Shown here one piece after another: positions 27,555 through 36,505 of a DNA stretch of 64,000 bases. A program made the translations under genes and the position numbers. The DNA is from JABMMZ01 sp044341025 (lineage in GTDB: Bacteria; Bacteroidota; Bacteroidia; NS11-12g; UBA955). Location: the NCBI GenBank assembly GCA_044341025.1, contig JBIISM010000001.1, positions 186,001 to 250,000 on the forward strand. Direction: 5' to 3'. The notes beneath the pieces were generated by a model. It saw only the letters and a program-made list of their open reading frames with translations, was not told where the DNA came from and made no database searches. Every line of letters begins with the position of its first letter. Position 1 is the stretch's first letter.

Positions 27555-27644
27555 CTATTTTTTCTTGTGACGATTTTTTCTCAATCTTTTTTTGCGCTTG
27601 TGGGTAGCAATTTTGTGTCTTTTTCTTTTTTTTCCGCTTGGCAT
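27555..27644 (-). CDS. 29-residue basic ribosomal-type protein (AURKAIP1/COX24, bS22-like)
   Basis: A very short frame, ATG 27644 to TAG, encodes 29 residues that are nearly all Lys, Arg and His. It begins MPSGKKRKRHK and ends RLRKNRHKKK. This matches the short AURKAIP1/COX24-domain proteins of Bacteroidota, related to mycobacterial bS22 and mitochondrial mS38, which bind the small ribosomal subunit; the assignment is from memory. It lies 24 bases upstream of rng and 24 bases downstream of the TPR gene, consistent with co-transcription. Its size makes it easy to miss. Confidence 0.85.
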   Translation of the reverse strand: MPSGKKRKRHKIATHKRKKRLRKNRHKKK

Positions 27645-27668
27645 AATGAATATCTTTTAATTTTTAAC

Positions 27669-28451
27669 TTAATTTAGTGCTTGGGCTTTAAGTGCCCAGG
27701 CTTCTGATTCTTTTTGGTTTCCCAAGGTTCCGTAAATTTTGCTCAATTCGAGACAATACTCCTGATTTTGGGGTTGCAAATATACTAATTTTTTGAATCT
27801 TTCAATAGCTTTTTCTAATTGATTTGACTCAACAGCCAATTTGGCTAAATAATATTGTGCATCGATATGGGTTGAATCGGTTCTTACCACCTCCAAAAGG
27901 AGTTTAGCTGGCTTCATCAAATCCATTCTATCGTCTGGTTTCTGAAAATTGTTGATGTTGTAAATACTAACCGCCAAGTCAACTTTAGCATCCAAATTTT
28001 GAGGCGTTAAGGCGATGGCTGTTTCTAAATTCTTTCGTGCTTTTTTGAACAACATCAATTCATTTTTGTGTTCTTCTGTTGCAAGTAAATAGTAACGGGC
28101 TGCTGAATGATAGCGTTCTGATGTGTTTTGAATGTTTCCTAGTCTTTCAGCCAAAACACCTGCATAGGTGTACTGCTTCATAGTGTCTAATAGGCGAATT
28201 GACAATGACAATCTGGCCGTGTCGTTTGATTGCAATATATCTGGTTTGACTAAGCTGGTGCTGTTTCCAATATTTTTTAAAATATTTTCAAACGCTTCCT
28301 CATTCTGAGAATTTGAGGAGGCAGACTTTTCTTTTTCTAATGCAGCAAAATCAATGCTTGCTTCTTTTTTATTAAAGCCCAGATAGCTCAGGCCAGCGGT
28401 TAAAACGATAAAAGCAACCATTAAGATTGCTTTTATGTATTTGTGTTTCAT
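27669..28451 (-). CDS. Membrane-anchored TPR protein
   Basis: A 260-residue protein with an N-terminal signal anchor (MKHKYIKAILMVAFIVLTAG) and at least four TPR-like helical hairpins (YYLAKLAVESNQLEKAIERF and neighbours) filling residues 95-255. It should project from the membrane into the periplasm. It lies between the HU gene (9-base gap) and the 29-residue protein gene. TPR genes occur at this place in other Bacteroidota, but no function is established that I know of. Confidence 0.8.
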   Translation of the reverse strand: MKHKYIKAILMVAFIVLTAGLSYLGFNKKEASIDFAALEKEKSASSNSQNEEAFENILKNIGNSTSLVKPDILQSNDTARLSLSIRLLDTMKQYTYAGVLAERLGNIQNTSERYHSAARYYLLATEEHKNELMLFKKARKNLETAIALTPQNLDAKVDLAVSIYNINNFQKPDDRMDLMKPAKLLLEVVRTDSTHIDAQYYLAKLAVESNQLEKAIERFKKLVYLQPQNQEYCLELSKIYGTLGNQKESEAWALKAQALN

Positions 28452-28460
28452 GCCGCGAAA

Positions 28461-28781
28461 TTAATATTCTTTTTCTTCTTTTTTAGGAACAAAATCTGCA
28501 GGAACGCTTGTTTTGATCTTTTCTAAGAATATCTTTGCTGGCTTGAATTTTGGAATAAAGTGCTCGTCTATAACCAATGCTGTATTTTTTGAGATGTTTC
28601 TAGCGATCTTTCTTGCTCTCTTTTTCAAGATAAAACTACCAAATCCTCTAAAATAAATGTTCTCGCCTTGCGCCATGTTGTTTTTCATCACTTTGAAGAA
28701 GGATTCCAACGACTCAGTTACTATAACTTTGTCGATTCCTGTCTTTTCGGAAATTTCACTGATAATTTCTGCTTTAGTCAT
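28461..28781 (-). CDS. HU/IHF-family DNA-binding protein
   Basis: A 106-residue histone-like protein. The N-terminal helices (KAEIISEISEKTGIDKVIV) and the beta-arm region (IYFRGFGSFILKKRARKIARNI) match HU/IHF. The usual RNP tip of the DNA-binding arm reads ISKN here, and the C-terminus is extended by about 15 charged residues. It is first in the minus-strand operon leading to rng and is divergent from mutY. Confidence 0.9.
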   Translation of the reverse strand: MTKAEIISEISEKTGIDKVIVTESLESFFKVMKNNMAQGENIYFRGFGSFILKKRARKIARNISKNTALVIDEHFIPKFKPAKIFLEKIKTSVPADFVPKKEEKEY

Positions 28782-28831
28782 ATTTTTTTGTAATTATTTA
28801 ATCAATTTTTGCTATTTAACTTATTTAAACA

Positions 28832-28839
28832 CAAAACTA
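28832..28839 (-). promoter_or_regulatory. -7 promoter element for the HU operon
   Basis: On the minus strand this reads TAGTTTTG, 50 bases before the HU ATG. It ends exactly at the first base of the mutY ATG on the opposite strand. Confidence 0.4.
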
Positions 28840-29900
28840 TGCAAAATGTTTTAGAAATTGTCAATTGGTATAAAAATAATTTAAGAGACCTGCCTTGGCG
28901 CTCCACCAAAGATCCTTATAAAATTTGGCTTTCAGAAGTCATTCTGCAGCAAACGCAAGTAAATCAGGGACTTAAGTATTATTATGCTTTCGTTGAACAA
29001 TATCCTGATATTCAATCTCTTGCAAATGCTGATGAGCAGGCGGTTTTGAAGCTTTGGCAAGGCCTTGGCTATTATTCTAGAGCCCGTAACTTGCTCAAAA
29101 CTGCGGTTTTGGTGGCTGATAAGCATCAGGGTATTTTTCCAAATACCATGGAAGAAATTATGAAATTGCCAGGTATAGGTCAATATACAGCCTCAGCAAT
29201 TCTATCTTTTGCCTATAATTTACCTTATCCAGCCCTCGACGGAAATGTATTTCGCGTAATTTCTCGTTTGTACAATATTCGTTTGCCCATCAATGAACAA
29301 AAAAACCGTCCTGTATTTTTAGAGATTTTAAATCAAATGATTCAAGGGGTTAACCCAGCAGAGTTCAACAATGCCATGATGGAATTGGGTGCAATGGTGT
29401 GTAAACCAGACAATCCCAAATGCGTTATTTGTCCAGTTTCTACCTTTTGTCTTGCCAAAGAGCTAGGCTCTGCTTCCCAACTGCCCGTTAAGGCAGCAAA
29501 AGCGGCTAAGAAGAAGCGATTTTTTAATTTTTTCTACATAAAGCACAAGCATGGGTTTTATTTAGTCAAAAGAAATGAAAAAGATATATGGCAGAACTTA
29601 TATCAGTTACCGCTGGTAGAAACTGCCAATGAATTAGATATTACAGATGTTTTCGATTTGGTGGATAAGGTTAAAAGTCTGTTTCAAAGCGAAATATTAA
29701 GCAGTGGTAATGATTCAATTAAGTATGTGAACTCGATAAAGCATCTTCTGACCCATCAAGAAATAAATGCCAGTTTTTTTGAAGTAAATCTTAATCAACA
29801 GCCCTTGTTTAAAAACAATACCACTTTGTTTGTAAATGCCGACTCATTGCAAAATTATCCGCTACCTATTTTGATAGAGAAATTTTTATTATCTTTGTGA
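28839..29900 (+). CDS. mutY: A/G-specific adenine glycosylase
   Basis: MutY removes adenine mispaired with 8-oxoguanine. I start at ATG 28839 (MQNVLEIVNWY); the 10 upstream codons are not family-like. The catalytic Glu is in WLSEVILQQTQV (E33). The helix-hairpin-helix is LPGIGQYTASAI, the catalytic Asp follows in ALDGNVFRV, and the 4Fe-4S cysteines are at 188, 195, 198 and 204 (spacing 6-2-5). A NUDIX-like C-terminal domain fills the remainder. It leads the conserved Bacteroidota order mutY-ssb-gldE-gldD. Confidence 0.95.
   Translation: MQNVLEIVNWYKNNLRDLPWRSTKDPYKIWLSEVILQQTQVNQGLKYYYAFVEQYPDIQSLANADEQAVLKLWQGLGYYSRARNLLKTAVLVADKHQGIFPNTMEEIMKLPGIGQYTASAILSFAYNLPYPALDGNVFRVISRLYNIRLPINEQKNRPVFLEILNQMIQGVNPAEFNNAMMELGAMVCKPDNPKCVICPVSTFCLAKELGSASQLPVKAAKAAKKKRFFNFFYIKHKHGFYLVKRNEKDIWQNLYQLPLVETANELDITDVFDLVDKVKSLFQSEILSSGNDSIKYVNSIKHLLTHQEINASFFEVNLNQQPLFKNNTTLFVNADSLQNYPLPILIEKFLLSL
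29871..29897 (+). promoter_or_regulatory. Internal promoter for ssb within the end of mutY
   Basis: TTG (29871-29873), 16 bases, then TATCTTTG (29890-29897), close to the Bacteroidota consensus. It overlaps the last codons of mutY and would drive ssb-gldE-gldD. Confidence 0.45.
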
Positions 29901-29921
29901 CCATCAGCAAGTTTGTATTGA

Positions 29922-30332
29922 ATGGTTAACAAAGTGTTTTTATTGGGAAGATTGGGTAAAGATCCAGAGGTTAAACACCTTGACCACAATCGAGCCGTCG
30001 CCAATTTTACTTTGGCTACCAATGAAGTTTTTATTGACAAGTCTGGAAATAAAGTTGAACAAACAGATTGGCACCATGTTGAAATGTGGGATGCCTTAGC
30101 CCGAAATGCAGAGAAAGTTCTTCGAAAAGGACGGACCGTTTTTATTGAGGGAAAAATCAAAAACGAAACTTGGACAGACAAAGATGGCAACAAACGCAGT
30201 GCAGTAAGAATTCGTGCATTGCAATTTCAAGTTGTTTCTAATAGTCCCAGTGCTGATGGACTTGATCACAATGAAAAAAATGGAATTGTAATGAACGAGC
30301 ATATAGATGCCTCTGATCCATTGCCATTTTAA
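29922..30332 (+). CDS. ssb: Single-stranded DNA-binding protein
   Basis: A 136-residue SSB: an OB fold in residues 1-105 (MVNKVFLLGRLGKDPEVKHL, then DWHHVEMWDALARNAEKVLRKG in part) and a short linker ending in the partner-binding tail ASDPLPF. It starts 21 bases after mutY. The stop is followed 13 bases later by the gldE ATG, so it probably shares a transcript with the gliding genes. Confidence 0.95.
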   Translation: MVNKVFLLGRLGKDPEVKHLDHNRAVANFTLATNEVFIDKSGNKVEQTDWHHVEMWDALARNAEKVLRKGRTVFIEGKIKNETWTDKDGNKRSAVRIRALQFQVVSNSPSADGLDHNEKNGIVMNEHIDASDPLPF

Positions 30333-30345
30333 TTCACGTAAATAT

Positions 30346-31680
30346 ATGGTAGACGACCCTTATCCTTCGACAATTATTCAAATCGCAAACATCCTAAATC
30401 CAAATTTAGATAGCTCCAGCTATTTATATATTTTTGGCACGCTTCTTTTCTTATTAACTTTAATTTTCTTATCGAGCTTGTTTTCAGCTTCTGAAAACGC
30501 CTTATTTTCTCTGTCTGCAAAGGACAAAGAAGATATGAAAGCTTCTGATACGCCGACTGGCAATGCAGTTCTTAAACTTTTGAGCCACCCAAAAAAGTTA
30601 CTTGCCACCATTCTTGTTGGCAATAATTTCGTAAACGTTACCTTCGTTATTGTCAGTTCTGTTTGGCTAGAAGAAATATTGGATCCAAACATGAATGACT
30701 ATTTTGATTTTGCAATTAAGGTGATTCTTGTTACGCTGATATTGTTGCTTTTTGGCGAGGTGATTCCTAAAGTATACGCCACCAAACGCAATGTTAGTAT
30801 CTCTAAATTCATGTCCTTTCCTTTGCTGTTTTGTCAGCGCTTATTTGGGTTTTTAGTTCATCCAATGGTGCGTTTTACAACCATTATTGACCGTAGAGTG
30901 CGCATACATGAACATACGGTATCGGCCGATGAATTGACCCATGCTATTGACATTACATCCAACGAGCACACGGGGCAGCAAGAAAGAGAAATACTCAAAG
31001 GGATTGTTAGTTTTGGTAGCAAAACCGTTAGACAAATAATGAAAGGCAGGGTAGATGTTGCCGCCTTGGATGTGCAAATTCCTTTCAATGAAATGTTGAG
31101 CAAGGTGAATGAAATTGGCTACAGCCGTTTTCCTGTTTATGAAGATACCTTCGATAATATTGTAGGGATTCTTTACATCAAAGAAATCCTTCCGCACCTA
31201 TACGAAACCGATAATTTTGAATGGAAGAGCTTGCTCAAACCAGCCTTGTTTGTTCCAGACAACAAACGCATCGATTTGTTGCTATCAGATTTTCAAGAGG
31301 AACGCATGCACATGGCCATCGTGGTAGATGAGTATGGTGGTAAGTTGGGTATAGTTACCATGGAAGATATTTTGGAAGAGATATTTGGAGAAATTAATGA
31401 CGAGTTTGATGAAGAGCCACTTTCTTACAGTAAGATTGACCACAACAAATACATTATTGAAGGCAAAATGTTGATCAATGATTTTTGTAAAATCTCACAA
31501 ACAGAGGACGATTTTTTCGATCAAGTAAAAGGCGATGCAGAGTCGATTGCTGGTATGATCATGGAATTGCATGGAAAAATTCCTGTGCGCAATGAAACAA
31601 TAATTTACAAGCAATTTAGTTTTACCATTGAATCTGTAGACAACCGCAGAATCAAACGCATTAAAGTTGTTATCGAATGA
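30346..31680 (+). CDS. gldE: Gliding motility-associated CBS/CorC-type membrane protein GldE
   Basis: A 444-residue protein of the CNNM/CorC-HlyC class. A DUF21 domain with about four membrane helices spans residues 20-200 (LLTLIFLSSLFSASENALF, then LLLFGEVIPK). Two CBS domains follow (about 215-340, GYSRFPVYEDTFDNIVGILY) and then a C-terminal CorC_HlyC domain. In gliding Bacteroidota this gene precedes gldD, as here, and GldE can partly replace GldD in Flavobacterium. I chose ATG 30346 because the earlier frame start overlaps ssb. The stop overlaps gldD by 4 bases. Confidence 0.93.
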   Translation: MVDDPYPSTIIQIANILNPNLDSSSYLYIFGTLLFLLTLIFLSSLFSASENALFSLSAKDKEDMKASDTPTGNAVLKLLSHPKKLLATILVGNNFVNVTFVIVSSVWLEEILDPNMNDYFDFAIKVILVTLILLLFGEVIPKVYATKRNVSISKFMSFPLLFCQRLFGFLVHPMVRFTTIIDRRVRIHEHTVSADELTHAIDITSNEHTGQQEREILKGIVSFGSKTVRQIMKGRVDVAALDVQIPFNEMLSKVNEIGYSRFPVYEDTFDNIVGILYIKEILPHLYETDNFEWKSLLKPALFVPDNKRIDLLLSDFQEERMHMAIVVDEYGGKLGIVTMEDILEEIFGEINDEFDEEPLSYSKIDHNKYIIEGKMLINDFCKISQTEDDFFDQVKGDAESIAGMIMELHGKIPVRNETIIYKQFSFTIESVDNRRIKRIKVVIE

Positions 31681-32252
31681 GAGTAATACAATTTGTAATT
31701 CTACTATTATTGGCTGCTTGTGGATCTGATGCCAATGTGCCAAAGCCCCACGCATATCCTCGTGAATACTATCCTGAAAAAGCCTATCAATTATTTGATA
31801 CCACTGCGCCATATTCTTTCCTTTACCCAAAATACGCAATTGTAGAACCTTACCGCGATGGTGACAGCAATGCCCATCCATATTGGTACAATGTGCATTA
31901 TTTGCCCTTCAATGCGACGCTGCATTTAAGTTACCAAGAGTTTAAAGACCGTTCAGAATTTGACCAATTGTTTGATGATACCCGTCGCCTAGCATACAAA
32001 CATGATGTTCGAGCTGAGGAGATTGAGGAAATAGAACTTCAAAATCCAAAAACACACTCAAGTGGTATCATCTACGAATTAAAAGGCAACACAGCCACCA
32101 ACCTAAATTTTTACATCAGCGATGGGCAAAAACATTTCTTGCGCGGTGCTTTGTATTTTAATGCCAAGACAGAGATTGACAGCATAGAGCCAATTTTCCA
32201 ATTCATTAAGCAGGATGTAAGCCGCATGATTGAAACCACGGTTTGGAAATAA
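31677..32252 (+). CDS. gldD: Gliding motility lipoprotein GldD
   Basis: A 191-residue lipoprotein (lipobox LLLAAC, Cys at about 15) matching GldD, needed for gliding and linked to type IX secretion in Flavobacterium. Characteristic stretches are PKPHAYPREYYP and PYSFLYPKYA. It is translation-coupled to gldE through an ATGA overlap. Only this pair of gld genes lies in the window; gldKLMN and spr/por genes must be elsewhere if the system is complete. Confidence 0.92.
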   Translation: MRVIQFVILLLLAACGSDANVPKPHAYPREYYPEKAYQLFDTTAPYSFLYPKYAIVEPYRDGDSNAHPYWYNVHYLPFNATLHLSYQEFKDRSEFDQLFDDTRRLAYKHDVRAEEIEEIELQNPKTHSSGIIYELKGNTATNLNFYISDGQKHFLRGALYFNAKTEIDSIEPIFQFIKQDVSRMIETTVWK

Positions 32253-32254
32253 AC

Positions 32255-33457
32255 TTATTCGATTATTATTTTTCGATTTGGTCCACCTTCCATTTCAAAT
32301 GTATAAACACCCTTAGCCCAAGTCGAAACATCTAGTTTTAATTCCCCGTTGAAATAGGATTGGGTAAATACTGTTTTACCGCTAGAATCTATTATTTTTA
32401 TTGCAACAGGATTTTCGATGGCTTTGTACACAACGAACAATTCATTGTCTTTGCAATAACTTGAAAATAAATTCATTTGTGAATTTAAAGCTGTTTTCAA
32501 TCCCAACCATTGTTCTATTTCAATCCTTTGCAATTGAGCATCTGCTATTCTTTTTTCATTGCTCATATACAAAGTGTTGCCTTTAAAACAAACAGCTTCA
32601 TTTTGCCCATTATGAATCACCGTACCTAAATCAATTCTTCTTTTGTTGCCACTTGAGCAAATGTTGTTTTTATAATCCCACATGAGGTATAAAAAGCTAG
32701 TGCCATTGCTGATGTTGTAGCCACATAAGCTTATGGTGCCATTCTTATTTATAGCAGCCCCGGTGACAAGTCCATTGGTTTCTAATGTTTCTAAAGGCGA
32801 TAAATTATAAAATCCAGTATCGGTGGGACAGCTATAATGTTTACTTTTTAAATCGGCCCAATTTTTACTAAACAAATGGATACTGTCGTTCAGTAAGCAC
32901 ATGGCTTCAAGATCGAAATTGTGGTTTTGCGAACCGCTATTGAAAACAGATTGATCTCCAAATTGGAATCGAATTTTCCCTGTATTAACGGTATCAATTG
33001 AAACATTAAGATTCAGATCTGATTTTTTAATTTTCAAGATGTGCAGGTCTTTGCGTGAACCATTGTTGTTTCCAAAATCGCCTACGTAAATGTAGTTTTC
33101 ATCTTGGCTTAAGTCTTCCCAATCGGTGTTGTTGTTATTTCTTAAAATTGTTTGATGTTTTATTTGACCACTTATGCTATCAAAGGCATAAAGTATTGGT
33201 GGATTGTCGCTGTCATTTATTGTCCAAAATAAATTCTTGTAATAAATCAAGCCACTGCTTTCAATGAGCGTATCACTAAGTTTAGAACAAATGATCTTTG
33301 TCTTATAACTGGTTTTATTATAAGTGCAAGAACCATCGTTTTCTATAGCTGACGAATTGTAGTTGTTGGCCTGCTTGTCTGTGCAGCCTCTTGTTTGAGC
33401 ATTCGATAATACACATGAAAGCAAGCCTATAACAAGGAAAAAAATTTGGTGTTTCAT
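32255..33457 (-). CDS. Secreted beta-propeller-like protein with type IX sorting tail
   Basis: A 400-residue exported protein. The signal peptide ends near LSNAQ. Residues 22-50 carry a Cys-bounded motif, CTDKQANNYNSSAIENDGSC, seen repeatedly in Bacteroidota cargo proteins. The body has blade-like repeats (LFWTINDSDNPPILYAF, YIYVGDFGNNNG). The last 75 residues resemble a Por secretion tail, with AIKIIDSSGKTVF and WAKGVYTFE near the end. It should be surface-bound or released through the type IX system. The ligand or activity is unknown. Confidence 0.78.
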   Translation of the reverse strand: MKHQIFFLVIGLLSCVLSNAQTRGCTDKQANNYNSSAIENDGSCTYNKTSYKTKIICSKLSDTLIESSGLIYYKNLFWTINDSDNPPILYAFDSISGQIKHQTILRNNNNTDWEDLSQDENYIYVGDFGNNNGSRKDLHILKIKKSDLNLNVSIDTVNTGKIRFQFGDQSVFNSGSQNHNFDLEAMCLLNDSIHLFSKNWADLKSKHYSCPTDTGFYNLSPLETLETNGLVTGAAINKNGTISLCGYNISNGTSFLYLMWDYKNNICSSGNKRRIDLGTVIHNGQNEAVCFKGNTLYMSNEKRIADAQLQRIEIEQWLGLKTALNSQMNLFSSYCKDNELFVVYKAIENPVAIKIIDSSGKTVFTQSYFNGELKLDVSTWAKGVYTFEMEGGPNRKIIIE

Positions 33458-33574
33458 TTGCGAAAGTTTTGTTTTATCTTGATTTAAAGAACTGCAATTT
33501 TACAGATTTTTTACAACTTTAATTTTTTTAGTACCACATTTTAATTTAAATTTACGTCTAAGTACTAAATCTTT

Positions 33575-35377
33575 ATGAAAAGAACACTAAAATTATGGAC
33601 GCTGACATTATTAGGTTTATTGTTTGCTCAAAATAGTATAGCCTCGCATGTATTGGGCGGCGACATTAAATATATCTATCTATCGCCCACTAAATACAAA
33701 GTGGTGTATAAACTATACCGCGAATGTTCTGGTGTGCCATTGGATTTAAAGCAGGTTCGTTTTGGTGTAAGCAGTGCCGATGGAAATGTTGATGCAACGG
33801 TAACAGTTAATAGAACCTCCATAAAGGACATTAGTTTGGTTTGCAAAAAGGATACCCTGCCTTGCGACCCTATCAATACGACAACAAATTCAGGCACCGA
33901 AGAGCATATTTTTGAATCGACTGTCGATTTTTCTCAAGCGCCGTATAGTTCTATTAAATCAAGTTCATGTAAGGTCTTGTTTTATTTTTCATTGTGTTGC
34001 CGCGCAGGTGCTGTAACTACTATGAGCCCTGGTAATTTTTATTTGGAGGCCATGTTGGATTTGTGTGCAGTTAAAAACATTGGCAATACCTCGCCCATTT
34101 TTAAAACCCTTCCATTGCGCAATTTGTGCTGTAACACGCCATTTTCTTACAACAATGGTGGAATTGAGCTGGCCGAAGGAGATAGCTTGTCATTTGAAAT
34201 GGCAGCGCCTTTAAAGGGCTTAAACGATCCTGAAACCTACACGGGTTCATTTGATCAGAATTACCCGATGACGCCTTATTGTCCGCCAACTCCAGGCACT
34301 CTTAATTGCAAACCTTTACCAAGTGCCAAGCCACCACGTGGTTTTTATTTTGACAAAGAAACAGGCGATGTGGTTTTTACACCAATCAAATGTGATGAGG
34401 CGGGTGTAATTACCTTCAAAGTCAATGAATGGAGAAAAGACAGTGCTGGGGTATGGCAAATTATTGGATATGTAAAACGTGAATCAACTTGGTTTGTGCA
34501 ACAATGCATGGACAACAATGCACCATATTTTACAGGCATTAATCGATATTCAGTATGTGAAGGCAATAAATTATGTTTTACCATCAGCAGTAAAGACGAT
34601 GCTTTTTTGCCTAAGCAAACTGTTTCAGACACAGTTGAATTAACTTGGGACAGTGGTGTTGTAAATGCTACATTTAGAATTATTGATCCCACAGCCCGCG
34701 AAAAACAAGCCGAGTTTTGCTGGCAAACAAATGAAGAGGATGCCCGCGCCAGTGCGTATAGATTTACAGCCATTGCCAATGACAATTTCTGCGGAGCTGT
34801 TGGTCAAACCTCTAAAACCTATATCATTTCAGTTAAGCCAAAGGCAAAAGACAAACTGGTTTATAAAAAACTGTTTAAAGGAGGCGTAGAAATATTTGCC
34901 AATCCATTGAATGGTTCAAGTGGGACTTCAAATACCTATAAAAATATAATTAGAGACAGCAGCAATTCAGGTGCGCCTTTATATAACAGTTATAATAAGC
35001 AAAGGGACACTTTTGTTTTCACCAAGCCTGGTAAATATATATTAGAACACGAAATCAATAACCCACCATACAATTGCCCAACTTTTTATTACGACACCAT
35101 TACTGTAACGGCCGACGATTTAACAGGAATCATTAACTACAGAAAAATCGATTTGAATGTGTATCCAAATCCAAGCAATGGGCAAATCAGTTTTAATTCT
35201 TCCAGCATTGATCTTATTGAAGCATTTATAAAAGTATATTCAGTAGATGGTAAATTGGTCGCTGAAAAACAATTGCAAGCAGGTTGTACCGACTTGTCAT
35301 CATTGGCCAAAGGTATTTACACCATAGAATTTAAAGTTGAGGGTTACAGTGTTTACCGACATGTGATTATCGAGTAA
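33575..35377 (+). CDS. Secreted surface protein with type IX sorting tail
   Basis: A 600-residue exported protein. The signal peptide ends near SIASH, followed by the motif HVLGGDIKYIYL that starts a widespread class of Bacteroidota surface proteins. The body contains several Cys residues and beta-rich segments. The C-terminal 80 residues form a Por-type sorting domain (LNVYPNPSNGQISF, LSSLAKGIYTIEF, ending RHVIIE). It is divergent from the preceding cargo gene, with 117 bases between them. An adhesin or matrix role is plausible. Confidence 0.8.
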   Translation: MKRTLKLWTLTLLGLLFAQNSIASHVLGGDIKYIYLSPTKYKVVYKLYRECSGVPLDLKQVRFGVSSADGNVDATVTVNRTSIKDISLVCKKDTLPCDPINTTTNSGTEEHIFESTVDFSQAPYSSIKSSSCKVLFYFSLCCRAGAVTTMSPGNFYLEAMLDLCAVKNIGNTSPIFKTLPLRNLCCNTPFSYNNGGIELAEGDSLSFEMAAPLKGLNDPETYTGSFDQNYPMTPYCPPTPGTLNCKPLPSAKPPRGFYFDKETGDVVFTPIKCDEAGVITFKVNEWRKDSAGVWQIIGYVKRESTWFVQQCMDNNAPYFTGINRYSVCEGNKLCFTISSKDDAFLPKQTVSDTVELTWDSGVVNATFRIIDPTAREKQAEFCWQTNEEDARASAYRFTAIANDNFCGAVGQTSKTYIISVKPKAKDKLVYKKLFKGGVEIFANPLNGSSGTSNTYKNIIRDSSNSGAPLYNSYNKQRDTFVFTKPGKYILEHEINNPPYNCPTFYYDTITVTADDLTGIINYRKIDLNVYPNPSNGQISFNSSSIDLIEAFIKVYSVDGKLVAEKQLQAGCTDLSSLAKGIYTIEFKVEGYSVYRHVIIE

Positions 35378-35407
35378 ACGAAAATATTTCTACAATGTTA
35401 ATTGGAG

Positions 35408-35440
35408 ACAAAGCTCTTGGATATTTTCCAAGGGCTTTGT
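35408..35440. terminator. Bidirectional intrinsic terminator
   Basis: The 13-base arms ACAAAGCTCTTGG and CCAAGGGCTTTGT pair with one G-T step around a 7-base loop. It lies between the surface-protein gene and the end of menC. Confidence 0.75.
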
Positions 35441-36505
35441 TTATGGTTGTTCGGGTGGACTTAAGTTATCAGAGCTATTGTTGCCAATATCTCTCCATAA
35501 AAAACCATTGTCTATGCGGGTGTAGGGCATAAAATTGTCTACATATAACTGACCGGTACCCAAGCCAGAATGTATGGCCTTAGGAAATCCTGCCGCATAT
35601 TGTGCTATGGCATTTAGCCCTATATTGCTCTCCAGCGCTGAGGTAATCCACCAACCTATATTTAATTTTTCGGCCGTCTTAATCCATAAATCTGTTTGTA
35701 CAAATCCACCTACTAAATTTGGTTTTAATACAATGTACTGAGGCTTTATGGTTTCTAAAAGCTTCAGCATGTCTTCTTCTTTGTGTATGCCTATCAGTTC
35801 TTCGTCGAGCGCAATAGGAATAGGACTGTTTTTGCACAGTTCAGCCATTGCTTCTATCTGTCCTGCTTTAATCGGTTGTTCAATGCTGTGTAAATTAAAA
35901 GGCTTTAAGGCCTCCAATTTTTCCATTGCTTCATTGAGCTTGAATGCCCCGTTGGCATCAACCCTGAGTATTAGTTTATCGCCACCTTTTTGCCCGCGAA
36001 CAAACGCCAATAGTTCAAGTTCTTTTTCGAATTTTAAAGCACCGATTTTTATTTTAATGCAGTCGAAACCTTTTTCAATTTTCTCAAGCACTTCTTCCTT
36101 CATTTCCTCCAAACCGTCCATCCACACCAAACCGTTGATTGGTATGCCTTGTCTGCCAATGGCGTAGAAGTTTTGGAATACAATTTTTCGGCCTCCATTT
36201 TTCAAATCCAATAGGGCTGTTTCTAAGCCAAACTTAATCGAAGGGAATTCATGAAAAGGAAAATCGTCGGCCTTGTTTTTATTGATTTGTTTAACAAGTT
36301 CTTCCAATTTTGATTCATAATCCTTGCGGTCGTCGATGCTCAAGCCACTCAAAGGAGCACATTCTCCAACGCCCACCACAGTTGGGTTTAAGGCATTGTG
36401 TATGGATAAAAGATAGATGGTTCTCTCTTTGTAATTGCCTCTGCTGGTGGTTGCAGGTTTTTTAAACTTAAGGCTGTGCTTACGGATGCTTGCTATTAAT
36501 CCCAA
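35441..36505 (-). CDS. menC: o-Succinylbenzoate synthase
   Basis: An enolase-superfamily enzyme of menaquinone synthesis that dehydrates SHCHC to o-succinylbenzoate. The catalytic residues are visible: K151 and K153 (CIKIKIG), metal ligands D183 (VDANGAF), E209 (SIEQPI) and D234 (ALDEEL), and K261 (VLKPNLVGG). Related epimerases share these motifs, but the 10-base overlap with menA upstream supports MenC. It is last in the SDR-menA-menC operon and ends at a terminator. Confidence 0.92.
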   Translation of the reverse strand: MGLIASIRKHSLKFKKPATTSRGNYKERTIYLLSIHNALNPTVVGVGECAPLSGLSIDDRKDYESKLEELVKQINKNKADDFPFHEFPSIKFGLETALLDLKNGGRKIVFQNFYAIGRQGIPINGLVWMDGLEEMKEEVLEKIEKGFDCIKIKIGALKFEKELELLAFVRGQKGGDKLILRVDANGAFKLNEAMEKLEALKPFNLHSIEQPIKAGQIEAMAELCKNSPIPIALDEELIGIHKEEDMLKLLETIKPQYIVLKPNLVGGFVQTDLWIKTAEKLNIGWWITSALESNIGLNAIAQYAAGFPKAIHSGLGTGQLYVDNFMPYTRIDNGFLWRDIGNNSSDNLSPPEQP

